A stretch of 64,000 bases of DNA from Papio anubis (GCF_008728515.1 NC_044990.1:63716879-63780878), one strand, 5' to 3'; numbered from the stretch's first letter, positions 1 through 12,194 are shown. A program made the numbers and translations. Notes: a model not told the origin generated them from the letters alone.

Positions 1-99
1 CCAGGCATGTGGAACTGTGAGTTAGTTAAGCCTCATTTTTTGTATAAATTATTCACTCTCAGGTATTTCTTCATAGTAGTACGAAAATGGACTAATAAA
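1..99 (+). mobile_element. 3' end of a THE1/MST-type MaLR LTR (truncated by window edge)
   Basis: The segment carries the usual tail of these LTRs: a 'catgtggaactgtgag' block, a run resembling 'taaacctctttttctttataaattacccagtct', and an end close to 'gtgaaaatggactaatac'. The rest of the LTR lies outside the window. The same tail recurs at 18.9-19.1 and 21.3 kb. Family assignment is from memory. Confidence 0.75.
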
Positions 100-302
100 G
101 GACTAATTACAAAAGATGAGCATAAATTTGGGGAATAGAAAAACTTTAAGTGATACATAGAATTGCCCAGACCAGAAAGAAAGGGAGTGGTAGGTAACTC
201 ACAGAGAGTAGCTATATTGAGAGGGTCCACAGAAGGAACTCTGACATTGACACAGGTTGCAGTCACCCACTGGTATTCTGCAATGAGTGAACAAGGTAGA
301 CA

Positions 303-1083
303 TATATACAGCCAAAAGACATATGAATAACAGCTCAACATCACTGATCATTAGAGAAACATAAATCAAAACCACAATGAGATACCATCTCACACTAGTC
401 AGAATGGCAATTATTAAAAAGTCAAAAAATAACAGGTGCTAGAGAGGTTGTGGAGGAAAAAAAATACTTGTACACTGTTGGATGGAGTGTAAATTAGTTC
501 AACCATTGTGGGAAGCAGTGTGATGATTCCTCAGATAGCTAAAAACAGAACTACCATTTGACCCAGCAATACTATTACTGGATATACCCAAAGGAATTTA
601 GATTGTTGTATCATAAGGACACATGCATGTGTATGTTCATTACAGCACTATTAATAATAGCAAAGACATGGAATCAACCTAAATGCTCATCAATGATAGG
701 TTGGATTAAGAAAATCTGGTACATATATACTATGAAACAATATGCAGCCATAAATATAAATGAGATCATGTCTTTTACAGGGAGATGGATGGAGCCAGAG
801 GCTGTTATCCTTAGCAAACTAATGCAGGAACAGAAAACCAAATACTGAATGTTCTCACTTATAAATAGGATCTAAATGATGAGAATATATGGACACATAG
901 ACTGGAACAACAGACTACCAGAAGATGGAGGGTGGGAGGAGGGAGAGAATCAGGAAAAATAATCGGTACTAGGCTTAACACCTGGGTGATGAAATGATCT
1001 GTACAACAAACCCCTGTGACATGACTTTACCCATATGACAAGCCTGCACATGTGCCCCTAAATCTAAAATAAAAGTTAAAAAC
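303..1083 (+). mobile_element. 5'-truncated L1 (primate L1P type), ORF2 end plus 3' UTR
   Basis: Sequence from 303 matches the end of L1 ORF2, including the stretch that encodes the C-terminus of the reverse-transcriptase protein. An open piece at 558-848 still reads as L1 ORF2p C-terminus (for example IAKTWNQPKCSSMIGWIKK). It continues into a G-rich 3' UTR (about 905-960) and ends in a short A-rich tail near 1083. Only the last ~780 bp is present, as expected of abortive L1 reverse transcription. It is not functional. Confidence 0.9.
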
Positions 1084-1141
1084 ATTAATATCCTGAATGT
1101 TCTCTCCAACATGAAATCTCATGCAAGTGTCTTCTATTAAC

Positions 1142-1155
1142 TAAAATCTAATGGA
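1142..1155. repeat. Left target-site duplication of the RPS25 retrocopy
   Basis: The 14-bp string taaaatctaatgga is repeated exactly at 1673-1686. The two copies bracket the retrocopy and its A-rich tail, which is the signature of L1-mediated insertion. Confidence 0.92.
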
Positions 1156-1672
<517 letters not shown>

Positions 1673-1686
1673 TAAAATCTAATGGA
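1673..1686. repeat. Right target-site duplication of the RPS25 retrocopy
   Basis: Exact second copy of the 14-bp string at 1142-1155, directly after the A-rich tail. Confidence 0.92.
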
Positions 1687-2534
1687 AGTCTAAGGCTAAG
1701 GTCGCCTGACATTGTCCAGACAGGTGAATCTGCCAGAGCACAGAACAGGGTGGAGAATGGATGTGATATGGCACATTAATGATTTTCAAATAACAGTAAA
1801 GTAATATCATTCATTATACTATGTGGATGTAAGGCAAACCAGGATATCTTCCAAAGCGAGAATAAAATACAGATGGAAATAGATCTCAGAATGTTGAGTT
1901 TATATTTAGATAGCATAATAGAACCCCTTTGTAAAAGAGGGTAAATTTGTGGTCACTTCATAGAGGTCAACTGGACCTCCCACCCCCAACAAAATGTGGT
2001 TCTGGTGTTGAGACTAATGGATACCACATATATACCAAGAGTGTAAGAACAAATTTAGATTCACATGCTGAGGCTTTCTGGGGTGAATAGGCAGGCTGTC
2101 CTGCAGGTCTGCAGATGAGTTTCCCTGGAGAGCAGGACGGGTGGCTACTTTGGGGTTTATGGTAGGTAATGGGTGGGGCTTGTGTTAGTTGGAGTTCCCA
2201 TGCATGTAAGGGAACACTTTATCTTTCTTATGATCTCACGCAGATGTGTGACAGAGTGAAAGGGAAGGTGGTTGGGCTTGAAAGCTAGCAGCAGTATAAA
2301 AAACAAAAATGGAATCAGACTACTTATTTCAGTAAAGAACATGAAAAGATGAGTAAAAATATATAAATGATCAAAATATAGGAGGAACAATCAGCCATCA
2401 CAATAACCACGAACTTGCGAATTGTTTTGAGAACATACATATGGGCAATTCCTTTTTCTTGGTTCATTTTGCACTGCTCATCAGCTTCGTATTTGTTTAG
2501 TTCAGTTAGTACCTCTGTATCTTTCCTTTACAAT
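1687..2534. other. Unassigned intergenic sequence
   Basis: I recognise no repeat, RNA gene or coding exon here. Open frames are short and lack family resemblance. Confidence 0.5.
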
Positions 2535-2642
2535 TCCCATGTAAGCTCCTTTAGGAAATTTTCTGTTATGTCTTCTACTGCATTACCAAAATCTGTAGAG
2601 TGCCTGACGCACAAGGAACTTCTAGGAAGCTGATGAATGAAA
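2535..2642 (+). mobile_element. Possible decayed L2/MIR-class 3' end
   Basis: The order of short matches (gtaagctccttt..., tctgt..., agtgcctg.cgcac, gatgaatgaa) resembles the conserved 3' tail of L2 elements (agctcctt, agtgcctggcaca, gaatgaatgaa). Divergence is high and it could be chance. Confidence 0.35.
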
Positions 2643-2783
2643 ACGTTATTATCTAGTTACCTCTCAAACAATTATGTAATTGTCTGGATATAAATAGCTC
2701 TAACGATTTTTTTCCAAATTGTGAGTAATCATTAATATTGAAGAAGAGAGATCATATGAATATGGTTGGGTAAACTTTGTGGG

Positions 2784-3110
2784 TTTTGTTGTTGTTGTTG
2801 TTGTTGTTGTTTTTGAGGTGGAGTCTCGCTCTGCTGCTCAGGCTGGAGGGCAGTAGCTCAATCTTGGCTCACTGCAACCTCCGCCTCCTGGATTCAAGTA
2901 GTTCTCCTGCCTCAGCCTCCCAAGTAGCTGGGATTACAGGCGCCCGCCATCACACCCGACTAAATGTTTATGTGTATTTTTAGTAGAAATAGAGTTTCGG
3001 GGTTTCACCATGTTGGCCAGGCTCATCTCGAACTACTGGCCTCAAATGATCGACCTGCCTTGGCCTCCCAAAGTGCTGGGATTACAGCAGTGAGGCACTG
3101 TGCCCAGCCT
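2784..3110 (-). mobile_element. Alu (minus strand) with (GTT)n tail
   Basis: The reverse complement of a full Alu begins at the tail (2784-2813, interrupted T-run with GTT units) and ends near 3110 at the reverse of the Alu start. Both arms are present. A likely target-site duplication with one mismatch flanks it: ggtaaactttg (2769-2779) and ggtaacctttg (3116-3126). Confidence 0.95.
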
Positions 3111-3126
3111 GGTCAGGTAACCTTTG

Positions 3127-5722
3127 ATTTCACATTTATTATACATGCTTTAATGTTGATTGACTTCTAAAAAAATATTTATTCGTTACCTTTGTAATTT
3201 TCAAAAGTCTACTTTCTTTAATTTGAAGAGTCAACAAAGTAAATGTTCAATATTGATAAAGAAATTCAGCATGAGATTTGCTTGTGATTTCATTGCAGTT
3301 TACTTATATATAAGCAGTGCAGTAATAGGCTTAAATATGTAAAAAATGAATGCATAATTCTGTAAGCCAGACTTATATTGCTATCTGGGTATGTTTTTTT
3401 TTCGAAGCCTTTGCAATGTTTTGACGTTGTCAAGTAAGAGCAATGTTTTCTAGGACAAGGAGAGAAATATGTTCTACCTGGACATAAAAATGTGTCTCAG
3501 TCAAGCACTATCTTCCTTGACAGATTACAAAGATTTCTGAATTCAATAATAGAAGAGAAATACTAAGTTAAAGAATTGAGATGTCATCATAATTTTTGTC
3601 TTTAATAAAATGATAAATATCAGATATATTTAAAGTGAGATACATTTCAATGATAATTGAAATGATCATTCATTTACGTTAAACTGGTATCATCATCCCA
3701 ATATACATGAGCACAACAAAGAAAACTTCCCATAGAGGTTTGTTGTTCTTCCAGGACCATTATTTTAGTGAAGGAGTTTGAGGAAATTTCCAAAAGCTGG
3801 ATTTAATTCATAAGTCTTATTTAAATACTTATTTCATTAAATATTTTCAATTATGTAACATGTGTCTAATTTAACTTTAGGTTATATAATAAAAGTAGCA
3901 CAGATAATATGAAATTCAATGCTATATTAGTTGTGCAGTTGAATTATGAATTAGGGAAAGGTTATATTAGATTAAAACATAATTGAGTTTTTTGGCTTTT
4001 ATGCTAATTTGTACAGATATTGGATATATAGACTCTGCATAATCAAGTATCCATAGGACATATAGTACATTTTAAATTCCAAAAGCTCATGCTAATATAG
4101 CAGCCTTTACAAAATATATTTTGTGTATGATTTTATATTTCTATTTTACACCTAATATCTACACGTAATATTAGGTAACTTCAAACTTTAATTTCTATAA
4201 ACGATCACTGCATTCCACAATGCTGGGCATAACTGATTAAGAAGATGACATACAGTCAGCAGAAGTGGACTAAAACTCAGTGGTTTATTTTCTCTATTTC
4301 ATTTGACATATATTTTACATGTTTAACTTTGGTTGTGCAAGTCTGTGCTTGTGTTTCTTCATATATAATGTTATTATATTTTATATATATTTATATATAA
4401 TGTTATATTTTAATAACATTTTATTTTATAATTTAAAATATTTAATAGTGTAAAATATTATATTTAATAACATATTTTAATATTTTAAATATAAATGTGT
4501 AATTACATGTATATTAAAAATGCAGAGCTGGAGAGGAGGAAATATTTAAATAATCATTAATCTGTGTCCCAAACATTTCAATGGCTGTTTGACCTTTAGT
4601 CAATGGAAACATAAATGTTGCAATTGCTTTGACAACATTTTTTCCTATAACCTTCTTCTAAATTGGGCATCTTGACAAATTGCCTGTGAGTTTGGCATTA
4701 ATTCAGACATGCAATTTTCATGCAACATGGATTTAATATCATGTACTTTATCTAATGCACAACCCAATAAATAAAGAATAAATCTGGCTATACTGACAAT
4801 AGTAAAGAAAATAGATACACATATATACAAACAGACATACTTGCATACACGTCATGGGGGATTTAAGGAATTTTCTTCTAAATTTGATAAAATGTGCTGA
4901 CTGCTTTAATCACATATTTAGCATCTAATTGCCATGACTATATGAATTACATTGATGATACTAAAGTAAAAAGAGATTAGATGTTATCAATTAAGACTTT
5001 GTGTATGAAATAACTCAGAAAATCTAGTGTGCAATCTCTGTCATGATGCTTGACCAGTAACATTAACTCTTTAATTAAAAACAAAAGTTATTTGTAATTA
5101 TAGTTTAGTGCTTAATTTGAGGTAAAGAGTGAAAACAGGGCCTTCATAAGAAATAATAGTAAACTCCTATCACTTTTCAGTTACAGGTTCAGAGAGAAAC
5201 ATGAAATCAATGTAAGGTTTTAGTTTCTTATTTCCTAGCCAATATAATCTCAGGTTTAGAACTTATTTTAAAAATATTCCTTAAGTATTTATGATGCAAG
5301 TTTTCTATTGATTTAGTCTCTGATATTTTCTGTCTCATCAAAGGAAATGCACAGTAAAAATTCACATACTTCATTCTCTACATTTAAAGACCTGCACAAA
5401 TCTCAGGCTTTGGAATATGGAGGAAAGAAACAGAAGTAGGCCCAAATGTTAGATCTAAATAAGTTTTTTTCACAGTGACTAAGCTTCTAAGTCCTATACC
5501 ATTGAATATTTATAAGATGGCACATCATTTAGAATAAAGCATTTCAAAGGGAGATTTTTACCCTAATTTATTTTTACCTTAATGCATATATAACTTTTTA
5601 TTTTCATTGCTACACTCTACTATATACAATAGAGGCAGCAAAAGTAGAGCAAGGATGGAATTTCTTTGTATTAATATAGCTTAAAGTTTAAACTAGCTTT
5701 TACCATTCAATTACTTATATTA
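3127..5722. other. Unassigned AT-rich intergenic sequence
   Basis: 2.6 kb with no recognisable gene or repeat other than the AT low-complexity patch at 4366-4500. Very old L1 or LTR sequence may be hidden here but I cannot support a call. Confidence 0.5.
4366..4500. repeat. AT-rich low-complexity tract
   Basis: Almost pure A/T with repeated tatata, taataacatttta and taaaatatt units. Confidence 0.85.
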
Positions 5723-5723
5723 G

Positions 5724-6018
5724 AGCTGGGTGCGGTGACTCATGCTTGTACTCCTAACACCTGGAGAAGCCAAGGCTGGCCTATCACTTGAGGCCAAGAG
5801 TTCAACACCAGCCTGGCCACCTTGATGAAATCCTATCTCTACTAAAAACACAATAATTATCTGGGCATAGTGGTGGGTGTCTGTAATTCCAGCTACTCAG
5901 GAGGCTGAGGCAGGAGAACCACTTCAACCTGGGAGGTGGAGGCTGCAGTGACCCAAGATTGCCCCACTGCACTTGAGCCTGGGTGACAGAGCAAGACTAA
6001 TTAAAAAAAAAAAAAAAT
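5724..6018 (+). mobile_element. Alu (plus strand), first of a tandem pair
   Basis: Both arms are present, from gctgggtgcggtgactcatg to an A15 tail ending near 6018. It is more diverged than the next Alu. Only about four bases separate the two, so the second may have inserted in the tail of the first. Confidence 0.95.
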
Positions 6019-6021
6019 TAC

Positions 6022-6342
6022 AGCCAGGTGCTGTGGCTCATGCCTGTAGTCCCAGCACTTTGAGAGGCTGAGGTGGGCAGATCACAAGGTCAAGAGATTG
6101 AGACCATCCTGGCCAACATGATGAAACCCCATCTCGACTGAAAATATAAAAAAAAAAATTAGCTGGGTGTGGTGGCAGGCGCCTGTAGTCCCAGCTACTC
6201 GGGAGGCTGAGGCAGGGGAATCGCCTGAACCTGGGAGGAAGAGGTTGTAGGGAGCTGAGATCACGCCACTGCACTCCAGTCTGGCAACAGAGTGAGACTC
6301 CACCTCAAAAACAAAAACAAAAACAAAAGAACAACAAAAAAA
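6022..6342 (+). mobile_element. Alu (plus strand), AluS/Sc-like, second of a tandem pair
   Basis: Full length, with the left-arm block gatcacaaggtcaagagatt followed by gagaccatcctggccaacat, typical of Sc-like copies. The tail is (AAAAAC)n then A7, ending at the 5' terminus of Tigger1. Confidence 0.94.
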
Positions 6343-6749
6343 GGTACACGTATGCCTCATTTTATTGTGCTTTGCTGTATTGCATTTAGCATAGTGCGAA
6401 TTTTGGTTTTTTGACAAATTGAAGGTTTGTGGCAACCCCATGTTGAGCAAGCCTATCAGTGCCATTTTCCCATTGCTCAATTTGTGTATCTGTGTCACAT
6501 TTTGGTAATTCTTGCAATATTTTAAACTTTTATTATATCTGTTATGGTGATACGTGATCAGTGATTTTTGAGGTTACTATTGTAATTGTTTGAAAGTACC
6601 AGGAACCGCACCTGTGTAAGAGGATGAACTTCATCTCTAAATGTGTTTGTTCTGGCTGTTCCTCAGATGGGCTGTCCTAATCATTCTTTCCCTCCTTGGG
6701 TCTCCCTGATTTTCTGAGATACAACTTTGTTGACATTAGGCCAATTATC

Positions 6750-8498
6750 AACCCTTCAAGTGTTCAAATGAAAGGAGGAGTCACATGTCTGTCACTGTAA
6801 ATACAAATCTAGAAATGATTAAGCTTAATGAGGAAGGCATGTCAACAACTGATCTAGGCCAAAAGCTAGGCCTCTCGTGCCAGTTAGCCCAAAGGAAAAT
6901 TTCTTGAAGGAAATTGAAAGTGTAATTTCTGTAAGCACACATATGATAAGAAGGCGAAACAGCCTTATTGCTGATATGGAGAAAGTTTTAGTTCCCTGTT
7001 TAGAAAATAAAATCAGTCATAATATTCCCTTAAGCCCAAATCTAATCCAGTGCAAGACACTAATGCTCTTCAATTCTATGAATGCTGAGAGGGGTGAAGA
7101 AGCTGCAGAAGAATAGTCTGAAGTGAGCAGAGGTTGGTTCATGAGTTTTTAAAACACCAATTGTTCCCAAAACATAAAAGTGCAAGATGAACCAACAAGT
7201 GGTGATGTAGAAGCTGCAACAAGTTATTCGGAAGATTTAGCTAAAATAATTGATGGAGTTGGTTACACTAAATGACAAATTTTTATTGTACATGAAACAA
7301 TCTTGTACTGGAAGAAGATGCCATCTAAGACTTTCATAGCTAGAAAGGAGGAGTTAATGCCTGGCTTCAAAACTTCGAAGGACAGGCTGGCTCTCTTGTT
7401 AGTGGCTAATGCAGCTGATGCCTTTCAGCTGAAGCCAGTGCTAGTTTACCATTATGAAAATCACAGGGTCTTTAAGAATTGTGCTAAATCTCCTCTTCCC
7501 GTGCTCTAAAAATGGAACAATAAAGCCTGGATGACAGCACATCTGTTTCAAAATAGTTATTGACTATTTTAAGCCCACTGTTGAGACTTACTGCTCAGAA
7601 AAATAGAATCCTTTCAAAATATTACTGTTCATTGAAAATAAACCTCCTCACCCAAAAGCTGTGCTGGAGATGTACAAGATTAATGCTGTTTTTATGCCTG
7701 CTAACACAACATCCACTCTCTAACCCATGGATCAAGCAGTAATTTCGACTTTCAGGTCTTATTATCTAAGAAATGCATTTTCTAAGGCTATACCTGCTCT
7801 AGACTTAGATTACTCTGATGGATTTTGACAAGGTAAATTGAGAACCTTTTGGAAAGAATTTCCCATTCTAGATGCAATTAAGAGTATTTATAATTTGTGG
7901 CAAGGTCAAAATACCAACATTAACAGGAGTACAGAAGAAGTTAACTCCAACTATCACAGATGATTTTGAAGGGTTCAAGAATTCAGTGGAAGAACTCACT
8001 TCGGATGTAGTGATAATAGCAAGAGAACTAGAATTAGAAGTGAAACTTGAAGATATGAATTACTGTAATCTTATGGTAAAAATTTGAAGGATAAGAGTTG
8101 CTTCTTATGGATGAGAAAGAAAGTGTTTTCTTCAGATGGAATCTACTACTGCTGAAGATCCTGTGAACATTGTGGAAATGACAACAAAGGATTTAGAATA
8201 CTATATAAACTTAGTTGGTAAATAGCAAGAGAATTTGAGAGAATTATCTCTAATTTTGAAAGAAATTCTACTGTGGGTGAAATGCTACCAGACAGCATCA
8301 CAGGCTACAGAGAAAACTTTTATGAAAGAAGAAGTCCATTGATGAGGCAAATTTCATTGTTAACTTATTTTAAGAAATTGTCGTAGCCATCTCAACCTTT
8401 AGCAACCAACATTCTCATGAATCAGCGCCGTTAACAGAAAGGCAAGACCCTCCACCAGCAAAAATATTATGACTTGCTGAGGGCTCACATGATCATTA
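6750..8498 (+). pseudogene. Tigger1 transposase pseudogene
   Basis: The region corresponds to the whole pogo-type transposase reading frame, which normally has a CENP-B-like helix-turn-helix DNA-binding part followed by a DDE catalytic domain. Surviving open blocks include the DNA-binding part near 6877-7116 (MIRRRNSLIADMEKVLVP), the start of the DDE domain near 7303-7509 (MPSKTFIARKEELMPGFKTS) and a C-terminal block near 7872-8087. Stops and frameshifts lie between them (for example an in-frame stop after EEAAEE at 7116), so no enzyme can be made. The stop codon of the gene, TAG at 8496-8498, lies just before the rearrangement breakpoint. Confidence 0.88.
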
Positions 8499-8513
8499 GC
8501 ATTTTTTAGAAAT
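8498..8513. repeat. Left copy of 16-bp inverted repeat at a rearrangement junction
   Basis: The string agcattttttagaaat is repeated in inverted orientation at 9198-9213. Both copies are Tigger1 sequence, so a base block that is single in the intact element is present twice. Confidence 0.9.
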
Positions 8514-8902
8514 TTCTAGAGGCTAGAAGTCTGAAATCAAGATGTGAGTAAGGCTATGCACTGTCATCAAGTTCTATAGGTTGTCAGTAATCTTTGGCAT
8601 TCCTTGGTTTGCAGCTGCATAATTCCAATCTGTTTCCATAGTCACATGGCCATCTTCCATCTATGTTATTTGTTTTCATATGTGGTTCTCTTTTCTGCAT
8701 TTCTGTTTGTGTATCTCTTCTCCTCTTCTTACAAGGACAGCAGTCATGCTGGATGAAAGACATACCCTACTCAAGTATGACCCCATTTTAACTTACATCT
8801 AGTTATATCTCAAAAGGCACTATTCTAAATAAGGTCACCTTAACAGGCACTAGTGAGTAGGACTTCAGCATACCTTTCTGAGGAGCCCAATTGAACCCAC
8901 CA
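8514..8902 (-). mobile_element. MLT1-like MaLR LTR segment, inverted with the Tigger1 end
   Basis: Read on the minus strand this is an MLT1-like LTR: it starts near 8902 (tgtggtgggttcaatt), has aaggtcaccttattta.. and gactgctgtccttgtaagaa blocks, and reaches the acttctagcctctagaa block at 8514. The LTR stops there abruptly; its expected continuation lies at 9214-9297 on the plus strand. Exact subfamily uncertain. Confidence 0.7.
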
Positions 8903-8999
8903 CAGTGTTTGCTCCACTAACATGAGTACGTCCATTATAAAAATTGGTTGACTATGGAGAATTGATAGAGCTCATCACTTTGAAAAATCAGTGCTCATC

Positions 9000-9213
9000 C
9001 AGGCATACCTCAGAGATAATGTGGGTTCAGTTCCAGACCACTACAATAAAGCAAATAGGACAATAAAACTAGTCCTACAATATTTTTGGTATCCCATTGC
9101 ATATAAAAGTTAAGTTTACACTGTACTATAGTTACTGAGTGTGCAGTATAATTATGTCTACATTAAAAGTGTACACACTTTAATTTAAAAATACCTCATT
9201 TCTAAAAAATGCT
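9000..9213 (-). mobile_element. Inverted 3' terminus of Tigger1
   Basis: Begins with the Tigger1 terminal inverted repeat caggcatacctcagagataa and includes ggttcagttccagaccacta; read on the minus strand it is the 3' end of the element. It ends at 9213 exactly where the body at 8513 leaves off, apart from the 16-bp block shared by both. Confidence 0.92.
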
Positions 9214-9297
9214 TATTTCTTTCTCATCCACAAGAAACAACTCTTACCCAGTCTCAGGTAGTTCTTTATAGCAATGTGAGAAAAGACTACTACAGAA
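9214..9297 (+). mobile_element. 3' end of a MaLR LTR
   Basis: Contains cttacccagtctcaggtag and gtgagaaaagactactacag, the terminal part of MST/MLT LTRs. It completes the LTR that is cut at 8514 if the 8514-9213 segment is flipped. Confidence 0.7.
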
Positions 9298-9654
9298 AGG
9301 CACACATGACCTAGATTTCTAGTCTTTTTGTCTCTTTTTTATGAGAACATTAGGGTGACCTGACTAAGGTCATATGCACTAAAAGGATAGGAAGTAATCT
9401 GAAGTGGTGACTGACCTGGTTGTAATGTCAGGATCTATTCTGATTTGGTGGAGGACTGGGTCAGGATATACTATGCCATTGTTATTGGCACTTCCTGACA
9501 AGCCATTGTAACTTAGATTTTCTAACCCAGGTGAAGATAGTGAACATAAATTTCTGTCTACGGTCAAAGAGTAAAATATTGATTTAAAAAACTAAATAGT
9601 AAAAAGCCCTTGGAATAAGAACAGACATTATAGTTGAGTGAGACTAAGAATAGC
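9298..9654. other. Unassigned intergenic sequence
   Basis: No recognisable repeat or coding exon. Confidence 0.5.
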
Positions 9655-9795
9655 CAATATTTCTAAGTACTTTTCATATGCCTGTATTAGATTCTTTATT
9701 TCTCATAACAGCTCAGAAATGGAGGCTCAGAGAGACTGTGTAACTTGCCTAAGGCTACAGAAATGTTAAGTGGCAGAAAAGATGTCCCAACATGG
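9655..9795 (-). mobile_element. MIR element
   Basis: The MIR core appears in reverse: ctcataacagctcagaaatg, ggaggctcagagagactgtg, taacttgcctaaggctacag, then ttaagtggcagaaaagatgt. Divergence fits an old tRNA-derived SINE. Confidence 0.82.
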
Positions 9796-9808
9796 GCAAT
9801 ATGACCAG

Positions 9809-10234
9809 CGGAATTGTGTCCTCCAGAAAAATATGGGTTGAAGTCCTAACACTAGTCCCTCAGAAAGTAACTTGTTTGAAAATAGGGTCTTTGCAGATTT
9901 AACAAGATTAAGATGAATTAATTCGAGTGAGTCCTAAACCAATATGACTGGTGTCCTTTTAAAATAGGGACATTTGAACACAAACACATATGAAAAGAAG
10001 ATGGTGTGAAGACATACAAGGAGTATTATGTGAAGACCAAGGATTAAAGTGATGCCCCTACAAGCAAAGGGATACCTAATGCCACTAAAAACTGGAAGAG
10101 AGGCATGGGAGAGTTCCTTCCCTGGTGCCTTTAGAAGGAGGCTAGCCTTGCTAACACCTTTCAGATAATACATGTCTGTTATTATAAGGCACCAAGTTTG
10201 AGATTATTATAGCAGTCCTAGGAAACTGATACAG
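9809..10234 (+). mobile_element. MLT1-like MaLR LTR
   Basis: Starts gaattgtgtcctccagaaaa, carries gaagtcctaaca, aaatagggtctttgcagatt and aatatgactggtgtcctttt, and ends with agcagtcctaggaaactgat acag. About 425 bp, which fits a whole LTR. Subfamily uncertain. Confidence 0.75.
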
Positions 10235-10758
10235 GCAGTTTAGTTTGAAAATCAATGTATCCTCTCAAAGGCTTTGATCTTTGCACACAACATTTTTACA
10301 TTTTAAATTTAAATTTTGGAATCACACAGAACATTGACTATTTGTGAGAAATTTTCTTTGCTAGAATTTGATAAAAGAAAGTTATATTAGATACTTCTTA
10401 CATATATTAGTCAGTATATGTAAATGATTTTAAAAAAATGAAAATAAGAAAACCAAGAATAACCACCACAGTAAAAATATGTTGGCTTTATAAACTGTAA
10501 TATTAATACTATTTCTTAAATATGCTACCTGTTAAGTATTTAAAGCATACTATATTAAAAGTAGAAAGTTTAATTTGATAATATAAATTTATGAGGGAAT
10601 AATGTGCAATTTTTAAACACATGAAAAATCATCCTCCTAAAGTCAATTGAACAACTGACACATAAATCATTCAACCGAATGCTTTGAAACTTGGTATCTG
10701 TTGCTGCATTGTAATGTCTCCTATTCTGTCAAATTAAAAAATAAATTTGATGCAGTTT
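10235..10758. other. Unassigned AT-rich intergenic sequence
   Basis: No gene or repeat recognised; several short A/T runs. Confidence 0.5.
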
Positions 10759-10763
10759 ATCAG

Positions 10764-11142
10764 TGTATTAGTCTGTTCACATATTGCTATAAAGAACTAC
10801 CTGGGACTGGGCAATTTATAAAGGACAGAGGTTTAATTGATTCACAGTTCTCCAGGCTGTACAGGACACTTGGCTCAGGAGGCCTCAGGAAACTTATGAT
10901 CATGAAGGAAGTCAAAGGGGATGCAGCACATCTTCTCATGGCTGAGAAGAAGAAAGAGAGCTAAGGGAAAAGTGCTGCACACTTTAAAACAACCAGGGCT
11001 CATGAGAACTCAGTTCTATCACAGGAACAGGAAGGGAGATCGACTCCCATGATCTAATCACCTCCCACCAGGCCCCCTTCCAACACTGGGGAATACACCT
11101 CGACATGAGATTTGGGCAGGGACACAAATTCAAACCACATCA
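10764..11142 (-). mobile_element. Solo THE1/MST LTR (MaLR)
   Basis: The reverse complement of a complete LTR: tgtattagtctgttcacata at its left end and gacatgagatttgggcaggg near its right end. The 5-bp string atcag lies directly on both sides (10759-10763 and 11143-11147), the size expected of a retroviral target duplication. No internal sequence adjoins, so it is a solo LTR left by recombination. It has no coding capacity. Confidence 0.93.
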
Positions 11143-11147
11143 ATCAG

Positions 11148-12194
11148 TAATTATTTCTTTTCTTTAAAGTATAATCTATTAACTTAACTCTCTAAATGTC
11201 TTTTTCAAATGTGTTTGGGTCAGCAGCAGGTCCTTGTATTGCAGGCTTTCGCAACAGATGGCTTGAGATTGTCATTACATTAATCACTAAATACTCCTTG
11301 GTTTGTCTTAGGTACTATGAATGCTAACTAGAATCTTCCTTCTACTGATGATACAATTCATGGCATCTGCCCATTTTGTGCTTCATTGTGCCCTGTCAAA
11401 AATAGTTACTATTATTTTCAAAAGTTTCACTGTAAGGGAGAGACATGCTGAGGCTGCAGTTCACACACACCACTGGAGTGTCTATCGGCCTTAGCAGGTG
11501 TGAACATGCCAGAAATGTGGGCCATTAACTGTAGCAATTTTACACAGTAGGATGGCATATTGTATACCAAGAAAATAATGCATAGGGATTTATTATATAG
11601 AATTATCCTTTACTGAATGGCCTTTCAATTCATCAAGTAAAAACCATCTCAATTAGTTCTCATGGTCTAAGACATCTACTGTTTTGTTCAATTCTGACAC
11701 TAGTTTTCAAAATGCATGCATCAGCAAGACTCATGAAAAATCAGAAGGACCCATGATTTTAAAGTGTTTACATTTTAAATGTAAACAATAAAATAAATTC
11801 ATAAGCAGAGCTTTATCAAAGTACCAGTGTCTGACTTAATTTGTTTTTAATGATTAGGGACCCGTATCTGAAGATCTAAAAAAAATTTTGGCTAGGCTGA
11901 GTTGACTAAAAGTAGGAGAGAAGAGTGAATTATTTTTAATCAGGGGGAAAAGCTTGACTGAATGTAAACCTGCAGATAAGTCTTAATGATGACCAGGATA
12001 AACAGAGAGAGTAAGAGTACATGCAGAGGGGCTTTAATGGTAATGGAAGTTTGTAGGAGATTGAAGATAACAAAAACAGGCTAAGTAGATGTGATTCACA
12101 GTAAGCTATCCTATCGCCTTTAGTTTTTAGAGCCACTGTGTCAAATTGCATGACAAACACCATGGATTTGAGAAAAAGTTCAAAATATTGGAAT
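11148..12194. other. Unassigned intergenic sequence
   Basis: About 1 kb without a recognisable gene, RNA or dated repeat. Confidence 0.5.

Larger units (their letters stand above)
6347..8513 (+). mobile_element. Tigger1 DNA transposon body (pogo superfamily)
   Basis: The 5' terminus cacgtatgcctcattttatt is a decayed form of the Tigger1 end and is preceded by TA (6345-6346), the expected target. The body follows the consensus through the leader, the transposase gene and its stop near 8498. The element then breaks at 8513 inside the 3' non-coding end; the missing terminus is found inverted at 9000-9213. The element moved as DNA by transposase and is long dead. Confidence 0.93.

Noticed and set aside
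4366..4500. AT tract considered as a replication origin or matrix-attachment site
   Set aside because: AT-richness alone does not support such a call.
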